From contig JAGHRS010000006.1 of the NCBI GenBank assembly GCA_018066285.1, positions 62,001 through 126,000 on the forward strand: DNA of 64,000 nt, in the 5' to 3' direction. The stretch comes from Candidatus Treponema caballi (GTDB lineage: Bacteria > Spirochaetota > Spirochaetia > Treponematales > Treponemataceae). Below, one piece after another: positions 36,485 through 45,514 of the stretch; positions within the stretch are counted from its first letter, which is position 1; the number at the start of each line of letters is the position of its first letter. Position numbers and translations under genes: made by a program. The notes under the pieces are model-generated. The model ran no database searches. It saw only the letters and a program-made list of their open reading frames with translations, and was not told where the DNA came from.

Positions 36485-37471
36485 ATGTGGAAATTCATTA
36501 TTAAACGCGTTCTCCTTTCCATTCTGATTCTGTTCTTCGTTGGACTTATCATTTATGGAATCATGAGATGCATGCCAACAAGCTTTATTGAACAGAAAGC
36601 TATGGCACTTTCCCAAAGACCTGGTTCTAAACCTTACGCAGAATGGATTGAACAACTGTCCGCGGCATACGGTTTCGATAGTGGCATAATCAGCGGATTT
36701 TTTAAATGGCTGAAAGGAGCCATACGGTTCGATTTTGGTGAAAGCTGGTTCTTCAATCAGCTGGTTACAAAGAAGTTCAGCAGTGTCATCTGGTATTCAT
36801 TTGCACTGGGACTTGCTTCTTTCATTCTTGAAATCTTTATTTCAATTCCACTTGGAATAAAGGCAGCACGCAAGCAATACTCCGGAACAGACTATGCCAT
36901 TACTGTTTTTGCACTGATTGGTATTTCACTCCCAAGTTTCTTCTTTGCGACCATCCTGAAATACATATTCTCAGTAAAACTCAACTGGTTTGATCTGTTC
37001 GGTGTAGTAAGCCGTGATCACCTTCAGATGACACCTACCCAGCAGTTTCTCGATATTGCAAAGCACTATATTCTTCCAACAATCACGCTCACCATTTGCA
37101 GTGTCGGTTCACTTATGCGCTTTACACGTGCAAATATGCTTGAAGTTCTGAATTCAGATTATATCCGCACTGCACGTGCTAAAGGTGTTTCAGAAAAGCG
37201 TGTCATCAACTATCACGCTTTCAGAAACATCCTCATCCCGATCATTACTCTTCTTGGTGGAACACTTCCCGGCCTTTTCAGCGGAGCAATGATTACTGAA
37301 ACGCTCTTCCAGATTCCTGGAATCGGTTATACATCATATCAGGCTGTCATGCAGGGTGACATTCCATTTGTCATGTTCTATATGATTTTCAGCGCGGTCC
37401 TTATCCTTCTTGGAAACCTGATAAGCGATATTCTGTATGCTGTCGTCGATCCGCGTGTACGTGTCAACTGA
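36485..37471 (+). CDS. oppB: Oligopeptide ABC permease OppB
   Basis: 328 residues with six membrane helices, the first at about 9-28. The coupling region reads TRANMLEVLNSDYIRTARAKG near 218, the usual binding-protein-dependent permease loop. It pairs with OppC. Confidence 0.92.
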   Translation: MWKFIIKRVLLSILILFFVGLIIYGIMRCMPTSFIEQKAMALSQRPGSKPYAEWIEQLSAAYGFDSGIISGFFKWLKGAIRFDFGESWFFNQLVTKKFSSVIWYSFALGLASFILEIFISIPLGIKAARKQYSGTDYAITVFALIGISLPSFFFATILKYIFSVKLNWFDLFGVVSRDHLQMTPTQQFLDIAKHYILPTITLTICSVGSLMRFTRANMLEVLNSDYIRTARAKGVSEKRVINYHAFRNILIPIITLLGGTLPGLFSGAMITETLFQIPGIGYTSYQAVMQGDIPFVMFYMIFSAVLILLGNLISDILYAVVDPRVRVN

Positions 37472-37479
37472 GGTAAAGT

Positions 37480-39021
37480 ATGGAAAAAGATAATACCAAA
37501 AAACTTGATGATGCAACACGTGTAAAGGTCATGTCACCAGGCATGCTTGTTGCAAAACGATTTTTCAGAAACAGGCTTGCTATTGTAGGTCTTATCATTA
37601 TTTTTGTCATGTTTGTCTTCGCTTTTATCGGTGGAGAAATAATACCGTATTCGGAATCACAGACATTCTACACAACAGATATTCTTAAAAAAGATTACGC
37701 CGGATGTGTTGAAATTACTGATTTTGATTACATCATGCATGAAGATGCAGCTATTCCGTCTGATCTTATTTCAAAGTTCATTCTGGCAATTACAAAAAAG
37801 CAGACGGAATTCCAGACACGCGATAATTCAACGATTGTTCTTGATGAAATTGCTCCTGATACATACCTTATTTCCAGAAAGGATGGAAACAGTCTGACAG
37901 AACTTTCTCTTGCAAGCAAATTCTTTTTCGCTTCGTCATCAGAAGACATTTCGTTTGATTTTGACTTCTGCAAACAGGCACTCCTTGCAATTGGAAATGC
38001 ATCAGATTCCTTTACTGCAGACAACAAGTCATTCACCCTTGTTCCAGAAACCCATAACAGTGCAATGATTAAGGATTCAAACGGTAACGATTTCGCCTAT
38101 GTTTCAAATCTTATAATCAACTGTATTCTTCCGGATGTATTCATTACTCCTGCATACCGTGTTACCGCATCAAACGCAATTTACAATGGTCTTGATACAT
38201 TTGATTTCACCGATACAGACGGAAACACAGAGACGTTCATTATTTCACATAAAAATGACCAGTACACTATTCAGCGCTATCAGGAAACACGCGTCATTTC
38301 AATGTTTGAACAGCCGTCAAAGACACATCCTGTTGGAACAGATTCTCACGGAATGGACCTGCTCGCCCGCCTTATGTATGGTGGACGAATTTCACTCCTG
38401 ATTGGATTTGTCGTCGTATTCATTGAACTCCTTCTTGGTGTCATCATTGGTGGTATTTCAGGTTATTTCGGTGGCTGGGTTGATACAATCCTCATGCGTG
38501 TTGTTGATATCATTTACTGTATTCCAGGAATTCCACTCTACATGATTCTTGGTTCCATCATGGATTATTATCAGGTTACACCTCAGATCCGTATCTTCGC
38601 ACTGTGTATCGTTCTCGGACTTCTCGGCTGGGTAGGTATTGCACGTATTGTCCGCGGTCAGATTCTGTCTTTCCGTGAACAGGAATTCATGACCGCCGCA
38701 GAAGCTACAGGATTAAGCGTCCGCCGACGTATTTTCAAGCATCTTATTCCTAACGTTGTTCCACAGCTTGTCGTTTATGCAAGTATGGATATTGGTTCTG
38801 TCATTCTTGCAGAATCAACACTCAGTTTCATCGGGCTTGGTGTTAAGTTCCCAGCCGCAAGTTGGGGTAACATTATAAATGCTGTTAATGACTCATATGT
38901 CATGACTAATTATCCTTTCGTCTGGATGCCGGCAGGTCTGCTCATCCTTCTGACTGTTCTCGCCTTCAACTTTATTGGCGACGGTCTTCGTGATGCATTT
39001 GATCCTAAGATGAAACGGTAA
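37480..39021 (+). CDS. oppC: Oligopeptide ABC permease OppC with large periplasmic insertion
   Basis: 513 residues. The first membrane helix (about 33-52) is followed by 230 residues before the conserved HPVGTDSHGMDLLAR at 283; in typical OppC this interval is about 35-45 residues. The C-terminal 230 residues hold five helices and the FMTAAEATGLSVRRRIFKHL coupling loop. The insertion should be periplasmic and may contact OppA. The gene starts 8 bp after oppB. Confidence 0.92.
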   Translation: MEKDNTKKLDDATRVKVMSPGMLVAKRFFRNRLAIVGLIIIFVMFVFAFIGGEIIPYSESQTFYTTDILKKDYAGCVEITDFDYIMHEDAAIPSDLISKFILAITKKQTEFQTRDNSTIVLDEIAPDTYLISRKDGNSLTELSLASKFFFASSSEDISFDFDFCKQALLAIGNASDSFTADNKSFTLVPETHNSAMIKDSNGNDFAYVSNLIINCILPDVFITPAYRVTASNAIYNGLDTFDFTDTDGNTETFIISHKNDQYTIQRYQETRVISMFEQPSKTHPVGTDSHGMDLLARLMYGGRISLLIGFVVVFIELLLGVIIGGISGYFGGWVDTILMRVVDIIYCIPGIPLYMILGSIMDYYQVTPQIRIFALCIVLGLLGWVGIARIVRGQILSFREQEFMTAAEATGLSVRRRIFKHLIPNVVPQLVVYASMDIGSVILAESTLSFIGLGVKFPAASWGNIINAVNDSYVMTNYPFVWMPAGLLILLTVLAFNFIGDGLRDAFDPKMKR

Positions 39022-39034
39022 GGTGGGAAATAAA

Positions 39035-40174
39035 ATGGCAAAATCAGCAAATTATATTTCAGCTAAAGAAGCTCGCAGAATATCTCGTGAAAACAGAAGA
39101 ATCACGAAAGAAATTGAGAAAAAGCGTAACCGTAAGCATATTCCTGAAAGCGAATATCTTACAAAGATGAATAATCCTGAGAACTGTGTAGAGTTTGACA
39201 ATGTCCACACCTACTTCTTTACGGATATCGGTACAGTCAAGGCTGTTGACGGCGTTTCATTCGAGATTCCCCAGGGAAAGACAATCGGTGTTGTAGGCGA
39301 ATCAGGCTGTGGTAAGTCTGTTACAAGCCTCTCCCTCATGCAGCTCGTACAGCGGCCTCAGGGTCAGACTGTTGAAGGCGAAATCCGCTTTAACACTGGC
39401 GACAAGGCATATAACATCGTAAATACACCTGACTCTGAAATGCAGAAACTCCGCGGCAGTTTCATGTCAATGATTTTCCAGGAACCGATGACATCCCTTA
39501 ATCCAGTTCTCAGAATTGGAGAACAGGTTGATGAGGTCATCACGCTCCATTATCCGGAAATGACTAAAGAGGAAGTAAAAGCCCGTTCACTTGAAATGTT
39601 CGATAAAGTCGGCATTGCAAATAAAGAAGGCGTTTACAGCATGTATCCGCATGAGCTTTCAGGTGGTATGAGACAGCGTATCATGATTGCAATGGCTCTT
39701 GCCTGTGACCCGAAGCTTATCATTGCAGATGAGCCCACGACAGCTCTTGATGTCACAATTCAGGCACAGATTCTTGACCTGCTTCGCGGTCTCAAGGATA
39801 AGATCAACAGCTCCATCATGCTGATTACGCACGACCTTGGCGTTGTTGCAGAAATGGCAGATTATGTTGTCGTCATGTATGCAGGACGAGTTGTTGAAAA
39901 AGGAACTGCACGCGAAATCTTCAAGGATCCGCGTCATCCGTATACAATCGGTCTGATGAACTCAAAGCCAGTTGTCGGAAAGCACGTAGACCATCTATAC
40001 AGCATTCCGGGAAACGTTCCAAATCCTATTGAAATGCCTGATTACTGTTATTTCCGTGACCGTTGCGAAATGCAGTGTGAAAACTGTAAGGGTAAGTATC
40101 CTAAGGAATATCACGTTTCACCGACACACGTAGTAAGCTGCTATCGCTATAATTCAGAAGAGGCTTCCAAATGA
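39035..40174 (+). CDS. oppD: Oligopeptide ABC ATPase OppD
   Basis: 379 residues from the ATG at 39035, preceded by TAAGGTGGG; the GTG at 39023 is less likely. About 50 basic residues precede the ATPase core, longer than usual. Walker A GESGCGKS, signature LSGGMRQR, Walker [12 protein letters not shown]. The C-terminus has a Cys cluster ([14 protein letters not shown]) as in oligopeptide transporter ATPases, where it can bind an Fe-S cluster. Confidence 0.93.
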   Translation: MAKSANYISAKEARRISRENRRITKEIEKKRNRKHIPESEYLTKMNNPENCVEFDNVHTYFFTDIGTVKAVDGVSFEIPQGKTIGVVGESGCGKSVTSLSLMQLVQRPQGQTVEGEIRFNTGDKAYNIVNTPDSEMQKLRGSFMSMIFQEPMTSLNPVLRIGEQVDEVITLHYPEMTKEEVKARSLEMFDKVGIANKEGVYSMYPHELSGGMRQRIMIAMALACDPKLIIADEPTTALDVTIQAQILDLLRGLKDKINSSIMLITHDLGVVAEMADYVVVMYAGRVVEKGTAREIFKDPRHPYTIGLMNSKPVVGKHVDHLYSIPGNVPNPIEMPDYCYFRDRCEMQCENCKGKYPKEYHVSPTHVVSCYRYNSEEASK

Positions 40175-41166
40175 GCGACGAGAAAAAAATAATGACAGAT
40201 CCTGATAATATCCTTGAGGTCAGAAACCTTAAGAAATACTTCCCTATTAAAGGCGGTTTCTTTGGTGGCGTAACCGGTCAGGTTAAGGCTGTTGATGACG
40301 TATCTTTCAACATCAAACGCGGAACAACCATGGGTCTTGTCGGTGAATCAGGCTGTGGAAAGTCCACAACCGGCCGCACCATTCTGAGACTCTATGAAAA
40401 GACGAATGGTGACGTTCTCTTTAATGGACGCGAAGTATTCGATTACAAAAAGAAAGAACTGAATGACCTCCGCACAAAGATGCAGATCATTTTCCAGGAT
40501 CCATACTCTTCCCTTTCTCCGCGTCTTCCAATCGGCGAAATCATTGGAGAAGCAGTCCGTGAACATCACATTGTTGAACCTGCTGAGTATAACGACTATC
40601 TTGATAAAATCATGGAAGACTGCGGTCTTCATGACTATTACAAAGACCGTTATCCGCACGAGTTCTCCGGTGGACAGAGACAGCGCATCTGTATTGCACG
40701 CGCGCTCGCCCTTAATCCTGAGTTCATCGTCTGTGATGAGCCGGTTTCTGCGCTGGACGTTTCCATTCAGGCTCAGATCATCAACCTGCTTTGGGAACTG
40801 CAGGAAAAGAGAAAGCTCACCTACCTGTTCATTTCACACGACCTTTCAGTTGTAGAACACATTTCTGATACCGTCGGTGTCATGTATCTTGGAGGTCTTG
40901 TTGAAACGGGAAAAACATCTGACATCTTCGATAATCCGCTGCATCCTTATACAAAGGCACTGTTCAGCGCAATTCCGATGCCTGATCCTGATTACAAGAA
41001 AGAGCGCATCATTCTTGAAGGCGACATTCCGTCTCCAGCTAATCCACCGGCAGGATGTAAGTTCCATACACGCTGCGCACAGTGCAAGAAGATTTGTAAG
41101 GAAGTTGCTCCTGAATCAAAGGATATGGGAAACGGACACTTCGTCCGCTGTCACCTGTACGACTGA
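40171..41166 (+). CDS. oppF: Oligopeptide ABC ATPase OppF
   Basis: 331 residues with Walker [10 protein letters not shown], signature FSGGQRQR, Walker [11 protein letters not shown] and a C-terminal Cys motif [14 protein letters not shown]. It overlaps oppD by 4 bp (ATGA) and completes the oppABCDF cluster. It converges on truA with a 3-bp gap and no visible terminator. Confidence 0.93.
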   Translation: MSDEKKIMTDPDNILEVRNLKKYFPIKGGFFGGVTGQVKAVDDVSFNIKRGTTMGLVGESGCGKSTTGRTILRLYEKTNGDVLFNGREVFDYKKKELNDLRTKMQIIFQDPYSSLSPRLPIGEIIGEAVREHHIVEPAEYNDYLDKIMEDCGLHDYYKDRYPHEFSGGQRQRICIARALALNPEFIVCDEPVSALDVSIQAQIINLLWELQEKRKLTYLFISHDLSVVEHISDTVGVMYLGGLVETGKTSDIFDNPLHPYTKALFSAIPMPDPDYKKERIILEGDIPSPANPPAGCKFHTRCAQCKKICKEVAPESKDMGNGHFVRCHLYD

Positions 41167-41169
41167 AAG

Positions 41170-41964
41170 CTATTCTGAAAACTCGTCGGTTTTAGGACCT
41201 CGTCTTATGCCGTCGAACTTCACATCCCAAAGGAAAAGTCCTTCTGCGGGTGCTGTAGGACCGGCGAGTTTTCTGTCCTTAGCTTCCAGGATACGCGCAA
41301 TGTAGTCGTCGCTCATGCCTCGCTTTTCAGCGTCAATGAGCGTTCCTGTAAGCGAGCGGACCATACGCCACAAAAAAGCGTTTGCGCTTATCTCAAAGAT
41401 AAGTTTCTCGCCTTCCATGAAAAAACGCGCATAGTTTATGTACCGGCATTTAGACGGGCTCAAGTCTTTGGCCGCGGCAAACGTCGTGCAGTCAATTTCA
41501 CCTTTAAGCGGTTCTGCCAACCGGTTTAGTTTATCCACATCCGGATAGCGGAAGAGCGGCCAGACATAACGCATTTCGTGTGCGGGAACGACTGGTCCGC
41601 AATACATGAAATATCGGTATGAGCGGTCTGTAGCACTGAAACGCGCGTGAAAGCGCTCGGGAACTTCTTTCGCTGACATGACGCGGACATCATGAGGCAG
41701 CTGGCTGTTGAGTGCGGGAATAAACTTTTCTACCGGGATCGAATCAATATCCGTTACAAATGTCACAGCCTGCCCGAAAGCGTGTACTCCGGAATCTGTT
41801 CGTCCAGAACCACAGGCCTGAACGGGCTTTTTATGCAGCACAGCAAGCGCTTTTTCAAGCTCTTCCTGAACAGTGCGCGCATGACCTGTTTCGCAGTCAG
41901 CCTGTCTCTGCCATCCGCAGAAATCGGTGCCATCATAAGAGACTGTCAGTAAAATAGTGCGCAT
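41170..41964 (-). CDS. truA: tRNA pseudouridine(38-40) synthase TruA
   Basis: 264 residues with the catalytic motif GSGRTDSGVHAFGQ (Asp at about 58) and the SYRYFMYCG and NAFLWRMVRSLTGTL segments. TruA makes pseudouridine in the anticodon arm of tRNAs. Last gene of the dxs-folP-cdaA-ybbR-DUF2225-truA operon. Confidence 0.95.
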   Translation of the reverse strand: MRTILLTVSYDGTDFCGWQRQADCETGHARTVQEELEKALAVLHKKPVQACGSGRTDSGVHAFGQAVTFVTDIDSIPVEKFIPALNSQLPHDVRVMSAKEVPERFHARFSATDRSYRYFMYCGPVVPAHEMRYVWPLFRYPDVDKLNRLAEPLKGEIDCTTFAAAKDLSPSKCRYINYARFFMEGEKLIFEISANAFLWRMVRSLTGTLIDAEKRGMSDDYIARILEAKDRKLAGPTAPAEGLFLWDVKFDGIRRGPKTDEFSE

Positions 41965-41966
41965 GC

Positions 41967-42869
41967 TTATTCTGCATCCTCGTCATCATCGTCGCTGATG
42001 ATGTTTGCTTCTTTCAGGACTGCAGCAAGTTTGTCATACAATGCTCTTGAATGTTCAAGAAGCGGTCCCGGCTTGTTCTTTGATGATTTTCCAAGACCGA
42101 AAATGCGGGCAAGATTGCGTTTATACTGGTCAAGCTTTTTAAGACGCTCTGGGATATTTTCTTTCTGGCCATACTTATATTCAAGCATTGCAGTAAGATA
42201 GACAACTCCATCATATCCGTAGTTCTTATCGATATCCGGACCGAAGTTACCTATACCTGCAATGTCTTCCGTATGATCGGTCTCAAAAAGAATTGCTTCA
42301 TCATAGAAGAAAAGCGCTTTACGGTAGAATTGCAGTGAAATGAAATCAAAATTGTGATTAGGGCATTCAATATTCAGTTCGTAACAAATCCATGCAAGGC
42401 GTATTGATATCAACGCCTTCTTTATTGTTGGAGAATATTCCGGTGGAACACTTTCATAGCAGAGAAGCGCAAGATAATATGCAGCTGCAGCATCATACAA
42501 TGTGCGCTCCTGTTTCAGGTTGTAGTGAGGGAAAATAGTTTCGACAATCTCTTTTCTTGTTTTTTCGCTGTCAGAAATTTTCTCAAACGCTGCTGCATCT
42601 TCAATTGTTTTGAAGTCATTCCACAAAAAAGCTGTGTTGCATACAGGACAGGCACCTATTGAATAAATGAACGGATAGACTTTTCCATATTTTGCAGATG
42701 GCTCGTATATACGCCGGAGTTCTTCAGTCAATTCACCGGCGATCATTCTTCCTCCACCAGAAAGCATTTCCTCTTTTTCAAAAGGCTTTTTACAGACTGG
42801 ACACGTTACTTTCTGCTTGGAATAAAAGGAAATTGTCGGTTTTTTCTCACCATCTTTAGCGGCCGCCAT
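41967..42869 (-). CDS. DUF2225 zinc-ribbon/TPR-like protein
   Basis: 300 residues with two CPVC motifs (23-26 and 74-77) that should bind zinc, followed by a helical region resembling the TPR-like part of DUF2225 proteins, and an acidic C-terminus. Role unknown. It lies between ybbR and truA with gaps of 2-3 bp. Confidence 0.8.
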   Translation of the reverse strand: MAAAKDGEKKPTISFYSKQKVTCPVCKKPFEKEEMLSGGGRMIAGELTEELRRIYEPSAKYGKVYPFIYSIGACPVCNTAFLWNDFKTIEDAAAFEKISDSEKTRKEIVETIFPHYNLKQERTLYDAAAAYYLALLCYESVPPEYSPTIKKALISIRLAWICYELNIECPNHNFDFISLQFYRKALFFYDEAILFETDHTEDIAGIGNFGPDIDKNYGYDGVVYLTAMLEYKYGQKENIPERLKKLDQYKRNLARIFGLGKSSKNKPGPLLEHSRALYDKLAAVLKEANIISDDDDEDAE

Positions 42870-42872
42870 GTC

Positions 42873-43844
42873 TCACTCCTCAATTATTTCCGTTATTATC
42901 TCAGTATTCTCAGTTACTATAACATGAATGGTTTCTGGAACAATAGAATCAACATTCATCCAATTATATTTTCTGCTTTGAACAGGAACATCATATTCTC
43001 CTGGTTCAGAAATTTCAGAGCAATCTATATACAGGAATCCTTTTCTTGGCGAAAAGGATTCTACATCAAGCTGATTTCCCATAATAGTACAAGCTGCTGT
43101 ATCAGTATCAAATTCTGTCATCAGGTTCTCTGCTGCCGGATATGATTCAATAGCTACATTTGAAAGATTTCGTGTCATCTGAGATGGGATTACGGAAATA
43201 GTAATGTGTATTGGATCTGAATAATCAATCCTCAATTCACTGTTCTGCTCAAGAAGCATAGTTTCGTAATCCATGGTCTGAGATATATCTTCAACAAGGA
43301 TAACATCTGTATCAAGGCTCTTGATATTCTCTACAAGGCTCTCTGGTCCTGTTACTTTTATGAGCGGAGGAACTGCCTTCATTGACTCGATTTCATATCC
43401 GTGAGCAGTTCCACCAGAGTAATTTATTTTTACCGGAAGATAATCAATCAGTTCTTTCTCAAGTGTCACACTTACCGTTTCAGGTTCAATCCTGATTTCT
43501 ACATCTTTCATTATCCTGACTGAATCAGACAGTTTCAATTGAATGGGAATGTTTTCTGTTCCTTCATTTACTATCCGGCTCAGATCTGCATATGCAGTAA
43601 AATCTTTTGTTTCAAGAGAAGTTATCTGTGTCTGTTCTCCTCTTATTGAAACTCTTACTGCTGTTTCAGAGACATTAGTTGAAACCATTCCTGCGCTTTT
43701 TGTAATTTCCAACGGTACAATAAAATACCTTGTTTCGAGAGTTGAAATCTGATAAAAAGCATAAACAAGAATTGCCGCAACAAGAGAAACAATCTTAACC
43801 GGCCAGTTTTCCAGCAGTTTTTCAAGCTTTGGAGGTAACGTCAT
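42873..43844 (-). CDS. cdaR: YbbR-domain protein (CdaR-like regulator of CdaA)
   Basis: 323 residues: a membrane helix (about 18-34) then three or so YbbR repeats on the outside. In Firmicutes, CdaR is a YbbR protein that binds and regulates CdaA. Here the gene overlaps cdaA by 23 bp, which supports the same partnership. Confidence 0.85.
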   Translation of the reverse strand: MTLPPKLEKLLENWPVKIVSLVAAILVYAFYQISTLETRYFIVPLEITKSAGMVSTNVSETAVRVSIRGEQTQITSLETKDFTAYADLSRIVNEGTENIPIQLKLSDSVRIMKDVEIRIEPETVSVTLEKELIDYLPVKINYSGGTAHGYEIESMKAVPPLIKVTGPESLVENIKSLDTDVILVEDISQTMDYETMLLEQNSELRIDYSDPIHITISVIPSQMTRNLSNVAIESYPAAENLMTEFDTDTAACTIMGNQLDVESFSPRKGFLYIDCSEISEPGEYDVPVQSRKYNWMNVDSIVPETIHVIVTENTEIITEIIEE

Positions 43845-44637
43845 TAGCAGGATCCTCCTCTGTAAATGAATCTGGTGTCAGTTCAAGCTGCTCTTCAAGT
43901 GTCTTTGTAAGCTGTTCCATCGTCAGGTCGTAGTACAGTTTTGAGTCATACGCAAGACTAATAGCTCCTGTCTCCTCAGAAACGACAAGCACAATTGCGT
44001 CTGTTTCTTCTGAAAGTCCGAGAGCGGCACGATGACGTGTACCAAATGTCTTTTTTATATCGTATTGCTCTGAAAGCGGCAGGAAACATCCTGCGGAAAC
44101 GATTTTTCCACCCTGAATGATGCACGCTCCGTCGTGAAGCGGAGTATCATGAGCGAAAATGGTCACAAGAAGGCTCGATGTAAGATCTGCATTAAGCCGG
44201 GTTCCTGTATCGATGATGTCTTTCAGGTTCGTTTTCCTTATGAATACGGCGAGCATTCCACGCTTTATGTTAGAAAGCATTTCTGCTGCAATCAGTACAG
44301 AATCAACATATGTATGTTTTGTTCGCGCACCAAGCTTGAACCAGTCTCCCTGTCCGAGCTTAAGGAAGATTTTTCTCAATTCCGGCTGGAAGACAATTGC
44401 GAAACAGATAAGCAAACCAGGTGCTATGGTATTCAATAACCAGAGCATTGTCTTTAAGTCAAGGGCGAGCGCAACAACGTAAGCCAGTCCCATGATAAGC
44501 AGACCTTTCAGAATCTGAAGGCCGTGAGTCTTAACAATAATGCTGTATGACTTATAAAAGACAAATGCAAGTATGCTTATATCAAGAACAGGGCGAATAT
44601 AATTGTATATGAACTGTATTTTCTCAATGGCTGTCAC
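43822..44637 (-). CDS. cdaA: Membrane diadenylate cyclase CdaA
   Basis: 271 residues with three N-terminal membrane helices (about 15-30, 40-58, 63-82) and a DAC domain with DGA at 169-171 and RHR at 201-203. It makes cyclic di-AMP from two ATP. It overlaps folP by 14 bp upstream and ybbR by 23 bp downstream. Confidence 0.95.
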   Translation of the reverse strand: MTAIEKIQFIYNYIRPVLDISILAFVFYKSYSIIVKTHGLQILKGLLIMGLAYVVALALDLKTMLWLLNTIAPGLLICFAIVFQPELRKIFLKLGQGDWFKLGARTKHTYVDSVLIAAEMLSNIKRGMLAVFIRKTNLKDIIDTGTRLNADLTSSLLVTIFAHDTPLHDGACIIQGGKIVSAGCFLPLSEQYDIKKTFGTRHRAALGLSEETDAIVLVVSEETGAISLAYDSKLYYDLTMEQLTKTLEEQLELTPDSFTEEDPANDVTSKA

Positions 44638-45505
44638 CCAATTCCTCCGTTTCTAAAGCCGCAACCGTTTTAAGCATATCCCATGTTTCTGCTACATCAT
44701 GTACACGCAGGAACGTTGCACCTTCCTGTACTGCCATCAGATTTGCAGAAAGCGTTCCTGACAAACGCTGTTCAACTTCACGTCCGGTAATCATTCCGAT
44801 GCATGACTTTCTTGAGAGCGCCATCATAACAGGCAGGAGGGCGTCTCCAGAAAGTCCTGTCTTCTCCATTACCAAAGCCCGTATTGTCCGTGAACTCCTG
44901 ATAAGGCATATATTCTGTTTCAGCGATTTTCCAAAGCATATTCCGGCATCAAGAATTATCCGTTCAGGATTAATTCCAGCCTTTATAGCTTGCTGTACAC
45001 GTTTTGAAAGAAAATCAGATACAAGAACGGCTGCATCCTCTTTTTCATTACTTATTATGTCATGATTATGCATTAAAATTACAGGAATTTCAGTACTTGC
45101 ACACACATTTTCCATATATTTGTCATTCTGCAACGCGGAAACATCATTAAGGATGTCAGCACCCTCATCAAGAGCTGCTTTAAGTACTGCGGCTTTCGTC
45201 GTATCAACGGATATCGGGCAGTCTGTCACCTTTCTGATAGCCCTCAGCGCTGGAATCAGACGGCTCAGTTCTTCTTCCTCTGAAACAGGAATATGACCAG
45301 GACGTGTTGATTCTGCACCAATATCAAGCATATCAGCGCCTTCTTCAATTAGTTTCAGGGCTTTTTCAGCAGCCATACCTGCGGAACAGCGTCCTTCCGG
45401 ATAAAAGGAATCTGGCGTTATATTGAGTATCCCCACAATGAATGCAGGCAGTCTTGTATTGATTTTTCTGTTTTGGGAAATAGTAAAAGAAAGCTCTTTT
45501 TCCAT
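44624..45505 (-). CDS. folP: Dihydropteroate synthase FolP
   Basis: 293 residues with GILNITPDSF (about 25-34), DIGAESTRPG and VDTTKAAV. It joins p-aminobenzoate to the pterin in folate synthesis. It lies between dxs (9-bp gap) and cdaA (14-bp overlap). Confidence 0.95.
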   Translation of the reverse strand: MEKELSFTISQNRKINTRLPAFIVGILNITPDSFYPEGRCSAGMAAEKALKLIEEGADMLDIGAESTRPGHIPVSEEEELSRLIPALRAIRKVTDCPISVDTTKAAVLKAALDEGADILNDVSALQNDKYMENVCASTEIPVILMHNHDIISNEKEDAAVLVSDFLSKRVQQAIKAGINPERIILDAGICFGKSLKQNICLIRSSRTIRALVMEKTGLSGDALLPVMMALSRKSCIGMITGREVEQRLSGTLSANLMAVQEGATFLRVHDVAETWDMLKTVAALETEELGDSH

Positions 45506-45514
45506 GGAGCAAGT

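Noticed and set aside
36412-36504. 30-codon ORF in the oppA-oppB gap overlapping the oppB start
   Set aside because: No promoter at leaderless distance and no Shine-Dalgarno; oppB has its own AAAGGA, so this frame is probably chance.
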